64,000 bases of DNA from Serendipita indica DSM 11827 (lineage: Eukaryota; Basidiomycota; Agaricomycetes; Sebacinales; Serendipitaceae): the NCBI GenBank assembly GCA_910890315.1, contig CAJVGD010000031.1, positions 1 to 64,000 of the forward strand, written 5' to 3'. Made by a program: the position numbers and the translations under genes. Of this stretch, positions 46,166 through 59,200 are shown in pieces (position 1 is the first letter of the stretch; each line of letters opens with the position of its first letter). The notes under the pieces are model-generated. The model had not been told where the DNA came from and ran no database searches. It saw nothing but the letters and a program-made list of their open reading frames with translations.

Positions 46166-46967
46166 ATGCCGTTGGACACGATCACTGAAACCCGACCAAC
46201 ATCGATTCTAAGCTCCCGAAAGAGCACTAGAGTGGTCACTAGTCGCCATGGTCGCACTCCTTTGCTGCCTAAACTACCTCCAGCCCCTCCTATCACTAGT
46301 CGACACAGTTTGGATTCGGTGATAGGAGCCGGACCACCTATTCTGGCCACAGATAATACGACACAGCTGAGGGTTTCGTCGTCGTCAACAATTCAAATTC
46401 AGAGGCGCATGGACGACTGTACATGTGCAGAACGTCTGCCCTTCATCACCCAGCCTTGTTCTCACGATTTGGTAGAGGCTACACCAATCTGGAATGAGTC
46501 AAGGTTTGTGAAAGGTCGTGGTTACATGTGAGAATGTGCTTAAATTCGCAGTTTTCGGATTTTCAGCTCTTTTACGCCCATGCAGTGGTCGTCTCCAGAG
46601 TCATTGGCATCATTGCCGACACAGGTGTACATTTATAACCAATCTCAGCTTCTCAAATCATTAAATACAGTGAACTCCACTGTCTATATCCCACCTACGA
46701 CTGAGGGCGGGCACAGCCAGCCCATGATCATCCCAACGGCGGAGCTCAAGGAGCAAGAGGTGATGGAATGTGAGTTTCCAGATCCAAAACAATACTCTTT
46801 CGTTTGTCTACACAACTGATTATCCAAACAGACGTGGCGCCTGTGTGGGATGATACAGAGTACGTCCTTCACCTATCCCGGTGGTCAGTGCTAATTTCTT
46901 TCCCAGGAGAGTCTTTCAGGGCTTCTTGCGCTCCACATATCCGTTCTTTGATATGGAGTCGTGGTAA
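46166..46967 (+). CDS. Orphan protein, four exons, unknown function
   Basis: Exons 46166-46503, 46552-46769, 46832-46859 and 46907-46967 join in phase through GT-AG introns of 48, 62 and 47 nt, giving 214 aa with no interruption. A TATA box lies 114 bp upstream. The N-terminus is Ser/Thr/Pro/Arg-rich (RHGRTPLLPKLPPAPPITSR). The second half is more ordered (PTQVYIYNQSQLLKSLN, then VAPVWDDTEERVFQGFLRS). Exon 3 is only 28 nt. There is no signal peptide or membrane helix. No family recognised; probably lineage-restricted. The end could lie further 3' if the GT at 46964 is a donor. It stands alone in a gene-poor region, which makes its clean structure notable. Confidence 0.55.
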
Positions 46968-49900
46968 ACGGCTTCGGTTTGATGATAACCTGTATCAAGC
47001 CAGACCAGTGAGGATAGTTACACTACAGTAAACTTTTGTTTCTCCGTTCAAGGTACATGCATACATGCCTTTGCTATGTCAATATTTCGAATCAACACCG
47101 TATGAATTTTTATGCATTAAAATTGTGCTGACTGCACGACATTTTCTTTATGGAATGTACATGGGTCGGGAGTCTCCTCGGCCACCCGCGCTTGATTTGG
47201 GAGTGGCCAATATGGCAGGAAAATGGACATATTACAAACATTTATACAGGAATTTTCTCTTGGAAATAATATAGTGAGGCCGTCTCGTCAAGTCCCGCGT
47301 CGAGCGGACCACCATCACCGTTTGCGTATGGGGGCCCCTTGTTTATCTGTCATAGGATCATTTTACAAGCTCTTCATACGACCTTTGACCTTGATATGTT
47401 TCGATACTGTTGTCAAATTCGTCGTACGGTTATACTATCAGCAAAGAAAATGGAGAAGCCGGCTTGTAGCGCAACGCAGCTTGATCCTCTGATATCTCTC
47501 CTTAAACTCTTGAGTCGGCGGCTTCGAGACTTGGTGAGATGAAGGAAGACGCTGGCACTATTATGGATGGACAAGATACGCCTGAGTGGGTGAGGCTCGT
47601 TCGGGCCAGCCAGCTGCGTGACAAGCCGCTGTTGCGCAACCCGAACTCGGTCGATTCAGCATTAATCAGTGTTTATTGGACACCCTGAACTCATTCGTTT
47701 TTACTCACCAGTGGATGTTCCGTGCTTTAACTCGATTCCTCCAGTTGGATCTTGGCGCGGATCAAGAACTTGATTCATTTCCGGGACTGAAACTGGAGTC
47801 CATGTAACCTTATGATCAGTAAATAGAAGATTTAAGGACGGGCCACATGCACCATCTCGAGCAATCTAGGCAGGTCCATGCACGGAAGCGCGAGGGGACC
47901 CGCGCGCTCTGGAGAAATTCTGGGTTCAGGCCGATTCCTTTGAGAATACCATACTATTTTACATTAAAGACTCCGTTCATAGTCTCTGAATACCCAATAC
48001 TTGACCACTTTCACACTTTCCCCTCCGTATGACTCGCCTCTCCTTAGCGCTGATATCGTAATATTACTAAGGATTTGCTGATACAATACATTTATTGGCG
48101 AGTCATGCATGACAGCATACCTCTCTGACGGCTGGTTTACGGCGCGCATGGTCGACAGGTCGAAGGCCAGCTCAGAACATTTGTCATTTTGCAAAGGATT
48201 TGAATTTGGTGGAGTCCCGTCGGCCACGGTCACGGGTAGGCAAAGGTTACTCTACAATAGCGCTCCATCTGCCCAGCGCTGATGAGTTTCGAAACTCCCT
48301 TTCGTCTGTACTTCTTTTTCCGCTTCGAATCAATCTGGCGGAATTCTCAGGAATGAAGGTGGAGAAGTGTCAGACTGGAGCCTACTGGGTAATCCGAGGA
48401 TACGTTCCTACACTGAGCTCGAGGCTGACGCGCCTCTCCGTGGCGCCTGACAGCCCTGGTTGTATACGAATGCAGGGTCAGCTTATATGGCAAACCAGAT
48501 AACCCATGAAGCATCAATGAGGCTATTTCCTTTCTGTGAACACGGATTCACAGGTAACCGAGCCGTTGATCACGGGAAAGAGTGACTCTGAGCCATATAT
48601 CAACGCATATACCAGGTTAAAAGCCCATCTGTTCTACCCAAAGCAAGAGTTGCGTCCCCTCCAACTTCATACCTCACCATTCCCCTCGGCCATTGTCACC
48701 CAAGTACACCCTCTGAATATATGAGCACAGGGAACAGGCAGACTAGAAGTACTGCAAAAAGTTCCCGTCAGTCAGCCACAAGCCATGCGGCCGTGAGCTC
48801 ACCGTGCTCTTGTCATTGTCACGATGGTCATCACATGTCTGCAACTGGCTCTGTTCAATGTCATACGGTATCTACATCCGCATCTCGACCTGTAGAAGGC
48901 ACGCAACGTGGGTGCCCACGTTCTCTTTCTTCGCGGAGTTCTCCGCGCGATAGCTTGATTTATTTACCAGCTTTCCAGATCAAGTGCCATGTTTCGACGG
49001 CTCAGGGTACGTTATTCGTCCGTTTAGATTGGAATCTTGTTGAAAAATGAGCTGCTTCTTCCACGACGTTCTCTAGAGTTTACACTGGGACTACCAGTGT
49101 TGACGCTCTCAATACCCTTACCCTTACGAAGCCATACCGAGGCACTTGAAATGAACGCATAGAATAAATTACTTCCACGGATCCTATTTTATTACGGATA
49201 TGTGTCACGGCCGATAATACTTTATACCCTGTACGGTTTTGTCTACATAATTTGCCTCAATCTCTAAAAAAAAAAGACTGTTCACGCCGTCAAACTAGTG
49301 GAGTGGTGCGGCTGGTTGATTGGGGTGTCTCGTGCATAAGCGTCAGCGGCGCACGGTGTCCTCGGGAGCATCTCGAGCTCGTTCAACGGCCCAGTCTTCC
49401 AAGGCGAAGCATCTAACAGGCGGTCTCGAAACGTTGTACCCACGCACCGTGATGAAATCCAAAGAGAACCGAGAACATGCGTCAAGTCGGCGGGGTTACG
49501 GGGTAAGGACTCGCGTATGCTCAGAATTATGACATGAGGCTTGACGGGCGTCTGCTGGTTAAAAGATCCACCGCGAGTCGGGCGGTTTCAAGGATCCCGA
49601 AGAGGTAATTTCAGGCATTGGTGACCGTTTTGGGAGGTTCAAAGGCTTCCGGGCGATGGATTCGGGACGCCGTCATCATCGTAAATAATTAAAATTGCAC
49701 CAAACCTATCTCTGTGCCGCCCACGGGTCATAAATGAAGGTACCGCGTACCCCAGTATTACACCGTTCTGTTGTGATATTTGCTCGTCCCTAAGCCTCGA
49801 CTAAGTCACGCGGACATCATAAGAGATAGATGTGACGTGGGATGAAACTTTGTGTGTATCCTTTTCTCGGCGCTCGTTATGCAGACTCCCTGGACAATAT

Positions 49901-51387
49901 GTCATGCTGACTCGCACTCCAATCACGCGTCGACAGGCGTCCGGAAGGGCAATCCGAGCCTGCTAACGATATAATCCCCATCAAATTGAAATTGTTTAAT
50001 ACGCTCTTACGCCTCTATAGCTTGACCAGAGTCATTGTTCGGCGGCATAGAGGACATCAAGCCACATCGAATGTCATGAGGATCCACCGAAAATGCAGTG
50101 AAACGCTGTAGAGTGAAGATGAACGACACAACCAACACAACCCAAGCGATCCATCGGTACGAGCATTGTATTCACATACTCAGATGTCCGAAACAAGTCA
50201 GAGTATCCGTCGAGACGAGCAAGCCAGCTGAAGCCTTTGGGTAGCATTGACTGGAGACGATAAAACGTCCGGCGACGCGCCCCTAGACGACGGTCCGTGC
50301 AATGGAATCCCGACTGGAGTCATGCCAGTGACATCCCAGTAGGTGCTCTGATATCTATAACACGTTTATGCCAGAGAATAGGAAATTGTGAGCAATTTGG
50401 ATGGTGGTTGAGACCTGCGAGGCCGTGCGTTGAAGCGAATAGGATTCAACGCGACGTGCCTGTCAAAGGAGATTCAGAATTGCGAGATTCTTGCGGCCGA
50501 CGGTATCTCGACGACGAGGTGCATCAACAGCGTCGTGGTCGAGAGAAACAGGAGTACACCTGACTCGCAAGAGGGTGCCTTGACTCTACAATGGTGAGAT
50601 AGACTCTACACTTTCAAGTACGCCGAGCTGCGACTAATAATTAGGCGGAAAACCTCGCGACAGAGTGAATATCTTCGTTTGGGACATAATATACTACGTC
50701 GTTCAAGTATCCATCGACTCTCCGAAATTCCTCTACATAGCTCTAGCCGGTTATGTCATAGCCGGATGCTTTAATGGTGTCTGATGGCAGCCCGCGCATC
50801 AAAAATCCTAGTTCTCTGAATTGAATCGAGCGGGGTCGAATTTTATGACGCAGGAAGCCGTCGTACGCGTGGGTATCCTCGGTCGAACTCTGTTGGGGCC
50901 CATGTGAACCACAATCCGATGGGTCTTATGATCGTCCTCGGAAGCATGCGACGCTCAAAGAAGGTCGGGATTGCATCCGCAACTCCTATTCTCTCAAACG
51001 CGCTAGACAAGGTGGAGGGTAGAACATCATATAGAGCGACTGGGCAATATCTTGGTACGAACAATGCGTATAGGTCGAAGTAATGATACAGGCCGCCTGC
51101 AATGCGCCGCCAAAGGACCGTGTGGCCGCGGACCGAGTGAGACAGGACAAGACCTTGGACCCGACTATTGATCCGATTCGACTCGGGACCTCCTCTTTAT
51201 AACCCTCGCACCTCGCACGACACTCCCCTCGCACATCGCGTCGTCGCAGGGACCCAATTCGGGCTCGTCGTCGTCGAGTGCTCTCAAAGCTCACTCCGCT
51301 CGCTATCATCACCATCCTTTTCGTTATCACACTCTCTCTTGGCCTATCCGTCTCACGACACTGCTTTCCGCTCGTTTGACCATAGCC
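46968..51387. other. Gene-poor stretch with coding-like fragments
   Basis: About 4.4 kb without a confident gene. Fragments that look coding by composition: plus 48721-49050 (Ser/His/Cys-rich), minus 49282-49485 (TTFRDRLLDASPWKTGPLNE) and plus around 50,915-51,085 (GSMRRSKKVGIASATPILSN). None could be given exon boundaries or a family. The last 150 bp before 51388 should be the promoter of the GH3 gene. Confidence 0.35.
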
Positions 51388-54244
51388 ATGAAGCTTGACC
51401 TCGCGCTGCTCGCCTCTGGCTCTGCGTTTATTGGAGGAACTTGGGCTGCTATCACACCACGTACGTTGTCTGTTCCCAGCTTCGCGCCCAACCCGTCAGC
51501 GTGCGACGCCAGACTGTGCAGGGTCAGACGCCGCGCTGCCCGACACACTCTCTCGCCGGCTCCGGTCCTCGTATCCCACACCTTGCACTGAAACATTCAC
51601 TTTCATACCAATCAACCTACTAACCACGTATTTCGACACTTCGCAACAGGCTCATGGACCGAATCCTATACACTCGCAAATGCCACTGTATCCCAAATGA
51701 CACTCGATGAGAAAATCGGTGTTGTGACGGGTGTCGGAACATTCAATTCACGTTGTGCAGGGAGCACGACGCCGGTGGCGCGCTTGGGCATTCCTAGCTT
51801 TTGCCTCAACGACGGTCCAGCGGGGATTCGGCAGACGAAATTCACCACTGGGTTTCCTACGGGTATCAATGCTGCTGCTACATTTTCTAGGCGGCTCATG
51901 ACGGCGCGTGGTGTTGCGCTCGGCGAAGAGTTTCGTGGCAAGGGTATCCAGTACGTCGCTTTATTCGTCTCCTGATCCGATATTTACCTCTACTCCAGCG
52001 TGTACCTCGGTCCTGCTCTGGACATTTCGCGCAATCCCAAGGGTGGTAGAAATTGGGAGAGGTACGTCGGACTCGACGACTTGTCCATTCATTGAAAATC
52101 TCTCGTAGCTTTGGTCCCGACCCATACTTGACAGGCGAAGCCACGTATGCGACCATTCAAGGCGTCCAATCCGTCGGCGTCCAAGCCTGCGCGAAACATT
52201 TCCTCGCCAACAACCAAGAACACTGGCGATACGGTCTCTCCGCGGACATTGACGATCGCACGACGCACGAGTTATACCTGTACGGGTACTACAAAGCCGT
52301 CGAGGTGAGCCACGACAAAAGGGCAGCGCAACTTTGATTGACGTCGTCGATTCTAGGCGGATGTATCGTCGCTCATGTGCGCGTACAACCGGATTAACCA
52401 AACCTCTGCATGCCACAATGCCGCTCTCCTCGGTCCAAACGGCTACGCCCGCGCGTCTCCCAATGCCAATGGTATTGGATTCCAAGGATATGTCGTCAGT
52501 GATTGGGGAGCGACGCATGACTCGGCGGCGGATAACGCAAATGCTGGGCTAGACATGGAGTACGTCTTCTTTCCGTGCGAGTAGATTGGGTGATTGATGA
52601 GCGCGTAGACAACCGGGAGATTACATCGTCATTGGCGGTGGCGTATACCGTGGTCTGAAATCAGCCGTCAACAGCGGTGCAGTGACAGTTGGCGTACGTA
52701 CCTTTTGGGAGTAGACAACGTCACCGTTTGACAATCTCGTCTAGCGCCTCAATGAAATGGTCATCCGCGTCCTCGCTCCCTTTTACCGTCTCCGACAAGA
52801 TGCTCCGGATTTCCCACCGACAAACTTTGATATACAACACACCGACGGCTCGGGCTCACTCAACCAAAACGTCAACGTCCGCTCTGACGCACACACGGCG
52901 CTCGCGCGTGAGATTGCGGCTGCCAGTGCCGTCTTGTTGAAGAATAGCGTCGTCAATGGTGGGTTGGGTAATACAGGCGGCAAAGGGTTGCCTATCAAGA
53001 ATGGATGGAAGGCGAATGTGGCGGTTGTCGGGCAGGATGCAAAGATGCCAAAGGATGGATGTTACTTGAACGAGTGCAACGAGGGTGTCATGGTCGTCGG
53101 GTGCGTATTCTCGTCGCTCTAGATGCGGATGCTGACGATAGTAGATGGGGATCCGGCTCGTATGCGCTCACATACGTCGTCCCGCCCATCGACTCGATCA
53201 CTACAAAGATTACTGGATCTGGTGGAACTGTCACCTCGAGTCTGTCCAACGACATCAACGCAGGTGTAAACGCCGCGCGAGGTAAAGACGCTGCGTTTGT
53301 GTTTGTCAACGCCATGTCGGGCGAACTCGGGTTCTATGACAATGTCGTTGGCAACATGGGTGACAGAAACGATTTGGATCTGTGGTGGAAGGGCGGGAGT
53401 CTTGTCGAGGCTGTCGCGGCGGTGAATCAGAATACGATTGTGGTCGTGCATTCGGTTGGACCTGTTTCGCTTTCTTGGGCGAATCATCCGAATGTTACGG
53501 CTATCATTTATGCGGGTGCACCTGGAGAACAGGCTGGACCGTCGCTGGTTGATGTGATGTGGGGAGCGGTCAATCCTAGTGGACGGTTGCCGTTTAGCAT
53601 GGACGACGTAAGTTTTCTTCGAGACTGTTGTGCTCCTCTGACTTTCGCAGAACGAGAGTTCGTATCCTGGTCCAATTGTGTACAACAGCCTGGGTTTCCC
53701 GACGGTGAGCATCATTCGAGGCAAATGGAGAGACTCTGACCATTGTAGATCGAATACACCGAGAAACTCCTGGTCGACTACGATATATGGACTCCAAGGG
53801 CATCAACCCTCGCTATCCCTTTGGATTCGGACTGTCGTACACGACGTTTGCCTATTCGTCGCTGAGCATCACGGCCTCGACCCCGTCGTCGCTGACCTCG
53901 ACCGCGTATACGATTACATTCGACGTCAAGAATACTGGATCTGTTGTTGGAACAGAGATTCCGCAGCTGTATCTGGGGTATCCGAGTGGAAGTGGGGAAC
54001 CGCCCATGGTCCTGCGTGGATTCGACGAGGTCAAGGATTTGGGAGTCGGACAGAGCAAGACTGTGACCGTGTCGTTGACGCTTCGAGAGATTAGGTGTGT
54101 ATTCTCTCCTTAGATTGCTCTGTTGTTGATAAAATGCATAGTATTTGGGATGTTGTACAGCAAAAGTGGACGAGGCCTGCTGGGACATTTACGGTGTCTG
54201 TTGGAGCGTCCATCAAGGATATTCGACTCACTGGAACGTTCTAA
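51388..54244 (+). CDS. Secreted GH3 beta-glucosidase, one frame break
   Basis: Glycoside hydrolase family 3 enzyme releasing glucose from beta-glucosides. Exons: 51388-51460, 51650-51950, 51999-52061, 52109-52304, 52357-52559, 52609-52693, 52745-53100, 53145-53607, 53651-53704, 53749-54094 and 54142-54244; about 747 aa. Signal peptide MKLDLALLASGSAFIGGTWA. The (beta/alpha)8 domain has NDGPAGIRQ, NPKGGRNWES, KHFLANNQE and the nucleophile segment VVSDWGATHDSA. The C-terminal domain and the fibronectin-III-like tail (FGLSYTTFAYSS) follow. In exon 10 the frame slips by one base near 53,781 (VDYD, then MDSKGINPRYPFGFG in the next frame). All other junctions keep phase, so either one base was lost recently or it is a sequence error. 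Confidence 0.88.
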
Positions 54245-54514
54245 ACTGGAGTGTTGTGTATATAAAGAACAAAGGAAATGTCAGAACTGTCGCATTCACA
54301 CGTTTGCGGCGATTACCAAACGCCGTAAGCCTGGACGCTCCTTGTTTATGACGAGCGCCAAGGGACAATAGAAAAGAAGGGCAATGAGGTAGTCGGGTCA
54401 TGTGCAATCCCACAACACCCAAAGGTTGGATCCGACCACGACAGGCGACGACGACGACTGCTCGAAAAATCATCCAGTTGTAATAATCTAGAGTACAGTA
54501 GAAACACAACAGAC

Positions 54515-55741
54515 ATGCCAGGTGAAACGACAACGTCGTCGTGGAAGGATGGCATCTTCCTCAAGGTCAGTCTGGTTGACTCTCTCCCATCTTCACCGCG
54601 TCTGTTGATGTACAAATGTCCCATGGATGTATATTTCATCCGCTCATTGTTGGCAAAGCCGCCCCGACGTCGTGCGCAGTCATTGGAAGCCCTCTTTCGT
54701 CATTTCGAGCCGTGTTGAGCGCATGGCCGCTGCCCTCTCCACAGTCGATTACGCATTCTCTCGTATTTCAGAGTAATCTCCTCGACTTGTCTCGTTGTCG
54801 AGCTCGTCTTTTTGCCGTCATTTGGCCATGATGTACACGCACCTTCCCCGCACCGTACACTTTCCTATTTTTGGAATAGAAAACTAACCACGCTCTGCAG
54901 ATTGTAAACATTATCGTCTTCTTCTTCTTCCTCGGAAGCAACATTTACACCATTGCTGGTCCAGGCGACATTTACCGCCACTCCAAGGAAACGTACCTCA
55001 CCCCCGCCCATTGGACCTTTGGCATCTGGTCTCTCATTCATCTTCTCCTCCTCGGCTCCCTCTTTTACCAGTTCACCGACTCGGGCAAAGAAGTCATCAT
55101 TGACGGCATCGGCTGGCGTCTCCCGCTCCTCGCCATTCTCAACGCCATTTACATCAATGTCTGGAGCCGCGGACACTATGTCATCGCGTTCATCCTTGCT
55201 CTCTTCGTGAGCTCGGCCGTTTCGCACATTTACTACATTGTCAAGAAGCACCATCACGGAAGGAACCTCGGTGACGAGGGTACGTTTACCTTGTGTGTGT
55301 GTGGCTATCCAACAAACTAACATATCTCTAGTCTTTGTCCACCTCCCCTTCTCGCTCTGGCACGGATGGACGACCGTCCTCATTTTCCTCACCGGATTCG
55401 AAGCCTTTGGTCGCGACGCATACACCCACCGCGCAGGCGTCTGGACCAAGATTTTCGTCTTCCTCTCCCTCTTCATCCTCGAGGCCACCTCTGCCGCATA
55501 CGCCTTTTCCTCTCCCGAAGGTGACCTCGCGGGCTCGATTGCGATTACGTGGTCCCTTTTCGGTATCTGGGCACGTCAGAGCCGTGTTGGTGGAAGTGGA
55601 TTCGTCGGTATCACCAGCTTGATCTTTGCGTCCCTCTCCGCCTTTTGGGTCCTCAAGGGTCTCTATGGCATTTATATCGCCAAGGGAGAGTCGCGTGGTA
55701 TTCTCCATGATGAAGAGCGTGCGCCACTTGTTGGTCACTAA
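54515..55741 (+). CDS. Polytopic membrane protein, about eight TM segments
   Basis: 279 aa from exons 54515-54565, 54901-55279 and 55332-55741. The first intron is 335 nt, much longer than any other in the window; the second is 52 nt. About eight hydrophobic helices, including [35 protein letters not shown] and [20 protein letters not shown]. The N-terminus is short and polar and the C-terminus is cytosolic-like ([14 protein letters not shown]). The P-x-H-W-x-F-x-I-W pattern of TM2 is reminiscent of TspO-like families, but this is only a resemblance and I would not name a function. It is convergent with a NACHT-WD40 gene; the pair is duplicated downstream, where this gene is dead. Confidence 0.75.
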
Positions 55742-55769
55742 GAGAGGATGAGACAGTTGGAGCGATTCG

Positions 55770-55798
55770 ATGGTGGTGGTGGTGGTGGTGGTGGTGGA
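55770..55798 (+). repeat. (GGT)n microsatellite
   Basis: About nine GGT units just after the stop of the membrane-protein gene. It is reduced to a single unit in the duplicate at about 62,215. Confidence 0.8.
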
Positions 55799-55872
55799 AG
55801 GCTGCGTAGCTCATTGCTGTAAAATTGAGAGTACCCGTCTGAATACATGTTTGTGATCACTACTCGGAACGT

Positions 55873-56053
55873 GTAACGTTTAGCCATGGGAAAATGGAAC
55901 AAGCCGGATTCGCACCGACTTAGACTTAGATCACTAGACGATAGCGTCCCTCTTTTCCCCTCTAATGCGTTACACTCCCTATGTACCCCCGTCGCTCAGG
56001 TAGTCCAACCTGGTCGGCTGGGTTCGGACCTGTAAGGTGAACCAATCCTTACA
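55873..56053 (-). repeat. Short interspersed repeat insertion with 6-bp target duplication
   Basis: A 181-bp copy of the family seen at 30553-30808, bounded by the direct repeat GAACGT (55867-55872 and 56054-56059). The duplicate locus near 62,290 has the uninterrupted site (CTCGGAACGTTAGTA), so the insertion boundaries are defined by an empty site. It differs from the 30.5 kb copy by about 10-12%, many differences being transitions at CpG. Confidence 0.78.
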
Positions 56054-56211
56054 GAACGTTAGTAGTTCTTCATTCATCACCTCGTTATCTCCGACGACGA
56101 CAAAACAACTCAGCTTGCTTTACGAATTGTCAAGTTTCTTAACGAGGAAGGTGGATTAAGAGACAAAATACTGATTGCAACATAATCTACATAGATGTCG
56201 ACCGTGTATGT

Positions 56212-59200
56212 TCACGGGGACGTCGCCATGTTTGTAAAGTCAAGCCATATGAACCTGCCGCCGCGACACAAGAGGGCAATCTTGTTGTCGTAAGAGCGCC
56301 ACTCGTTCATTTCGACCCCATGAGGAAGTTCAAAATGTATGCACGGGCGACGAGAGTCGGATATGTAGCCTTCTTTCCATGCCAATGTGGATCCATTCTG
56401 TTCTGTTATGGGACGTTCACGGAGCACGGGTTCCCAGCTTGAAATCCGTTCTCCACTGGGCAAGTACGATTGTTCGACCCAAGTGCCTGAATAATATCGG
56501 TACACCCCGTAAGAGTAATGTGTAGGAAAATGGACTACAGATAAGCATGACCAAATGGATTTTCCGTCCAATGAATACCGTAGGTTCTCTAAATATGTAT
56601 CGTGGCTTCCAACCCTGACTTTACCAGTCACAGCCCTCGTGATTCTATCCCATGTTATTAATTCTCCATCATAGTAACCGCATAGTATCTGCGAGTCGTC
56701 GTGCGAAATATCCACACAAGTAATTTCACCACCAGCAACCAGTGGTGGGCCAACACGCCGACCATCAGATGCATCCCAAACTTGTACTTGTGCATCCTTT
56801 GAGCCAGTAATGACCCAATGCTTGCTATCAGAGATACAAAAACACGTTATATTCTCGCCTTTTGTAGAAGCAAGCTGGAGGCAGCCTCGATCGTGGAGTT
56901 TAGGGTCCCACAGCAAGCTTTTTCCGCTATTTAAAGTGCCAAGAACACGAGGATCATTTTGCGAGCCATGTAATTCTTCAATCAACTCGCCTTGAAGAGT
57001 ACACTCAACCAACTCTGCTTTGAAAATATCATAGACCCTCAGATTTCCATTGGGGTACTTGAACCCAGCCGTGAACATAAGTTTAGAATTGTTGTCTGTG
57101 AATGCCATGGGCGTGCTAAGGACATATTGACATCCCCAGATATATAAATCTTGTAGAAGAGCCTTGGTGGCAACAATCCAGACCCTAAGCACGCACACCT
57201 CTGTTTGTCCGATATGGTAGATAGCGGCGACCATTGTGCCGTCAGTTGATGATGTGATTCCCTTTATAGCCTCATCTTTGGATTGCCAGCTTACCAAGAT
57301 ATCCTCTGATCTCTTCCCGGTACCAGCATCGAAGATACCAATATTCCCTGATTCTAGTCCGAAGAAGATTTGCTTGGCATCTCGGGTGATGTTTACCAAC
57401 CGGCTCCGTGGCGCACAGCCTGTAACTTGACCGAGAACTATGCTGGAAAGATGAGCGCCTGTGGGAGACCACAAGCGGACCTCGTAGATGTTGAGCTGAT
57501 TATAACCCACCGCGAGGAGGCGAGGAGAGTCTTTTGTGAAGCAGATATCCAAGATCTGTATATCGTCTGCTATAATTGGTAAGGCCACTTGGACACCACT
57601 CAGTATATCCCATATGTGCATTATGCTGCCTGACCACCCTCCGCCCCAAACCAAATTTGCAGCGCTATGGTCCGAGCAGGAAGCAACCATTGTTCCATCC
57701 CATGAGAAACAGATTATTTGTATAGGAAATCTCCCACACGAGACTGGTGTCCCCATTGCTGCCCCAGTAGCTGAATCCCAAAGGCGAATAGACCCATTCT
57801 TTGCTCCGGAGATGACATGAGCTCCATCAGGCGAGAAAGCGCAGCAATTAATGCCTGTGTCCTGTTCAACCAATTCGAGGTACAATGGTATATCTTCCTT
57901 CCGGCCGTGCAGGACTCTTGGCAGTGCATTTTGAAATTTTGGGTAGTATTTTGCATAGAGTGTGGAGTTGCGAGGGAGTAAAAATAGGGCGGAAGAATAT
58001 ATACTCAATGCACTGCGTTTAATGAGATGCTGATAGGTCGACATGCTCCACACAACCTCGCGACAGAGCTAGATATATCAGCAAGACTCTTTCATGGTAA
58101 AGGTAAGTGGTGAGAGCACTTACGCTGTACTCGTCTTGACGAGAGCTGTTGCCCTGGAGGCTTTTGCGGATGTCTTCGAAATTCTTGGTCCAAACCAGCT
58201 TCCCTATTAAACTGAGTAATTCGATGACGTGAAGTGCCGAGTTGTGTAGGAAGAGCTCTAGCGCTGAGAGCATGTCTTGGTGGGATATGACTGGAATCAC
58301 ATGCGCTGACCAGTACTTCGCCGAGTAGAGTAGCGCCGGGGAATGAGCCCAAAGGGCATTCAACCGGGTATCTAAATCTATGATCGTGTTGTTATCTGGA
58401 TAGCGTTGGTATGGGGCTGATATGTTGCAGACATCTTGTCGAAGGTCAGCTTGTAGAGTTTGTAGCGTTCCTCTGGCCACGTCCAAGTGGCATAGGTCTG
58501 CGTCGATTCTTAGCTCCGTGTTCCGGCCGCTGTGAAGGTATTCATGAAACGTCGGATGAAGGAACTCGACGACATGTTCCGTGCGAAGGACGCTGTGCAT
58601 AGATTTGATCATAGGCTCCAAATCGTCTAGGTCCATTCGAGTGAGCTTGGAGAGCGCCTGTATAGAAACTGGCTCGAAAAGGATGGAGATAGTTCCGATG
58701 ATCCTCTTTACCTCATTGAAAGAAGTCTCTTGAGCGAGACGACGAAGAATCCCAGCATAGAGATGATTAATATCCCCGCCTTCTCCTCGTGAAATGAGAC
58801 TTGTCAGTGTACGGACTCGAGCATCCGGACCATCCGCCTGATCAAGCTCTAGACGGGCGGTAGCAACCCATATGAAAAGCCCGTTCGCTTTATCAATGAG
58901 TTGTTGACGCTCCGAGCGCGTGAGGAGTCCAGTGAAATATTTCTCGACGTAGAGCTTGATATCATCAACGTTTGACGGATTTTCGCTTCCCTGAAGCTCG
59001 TAGTGCATATTCCTAACGATAGCCTTTCCCTGAAGTAACGCCATTATATCTGGCTCTGGGCGGCTGGTAAGAAAGATCCGGACGTTTGGAAGAGTTGGGA
59101 GTTTTTCCACGATGAGATTGAGTAGATCACGTCTCATATCCGCTCTACACTCGTCAACCGCGTCGATGACCAAAACGACGCGCTTGGACGTTAACCGTAT

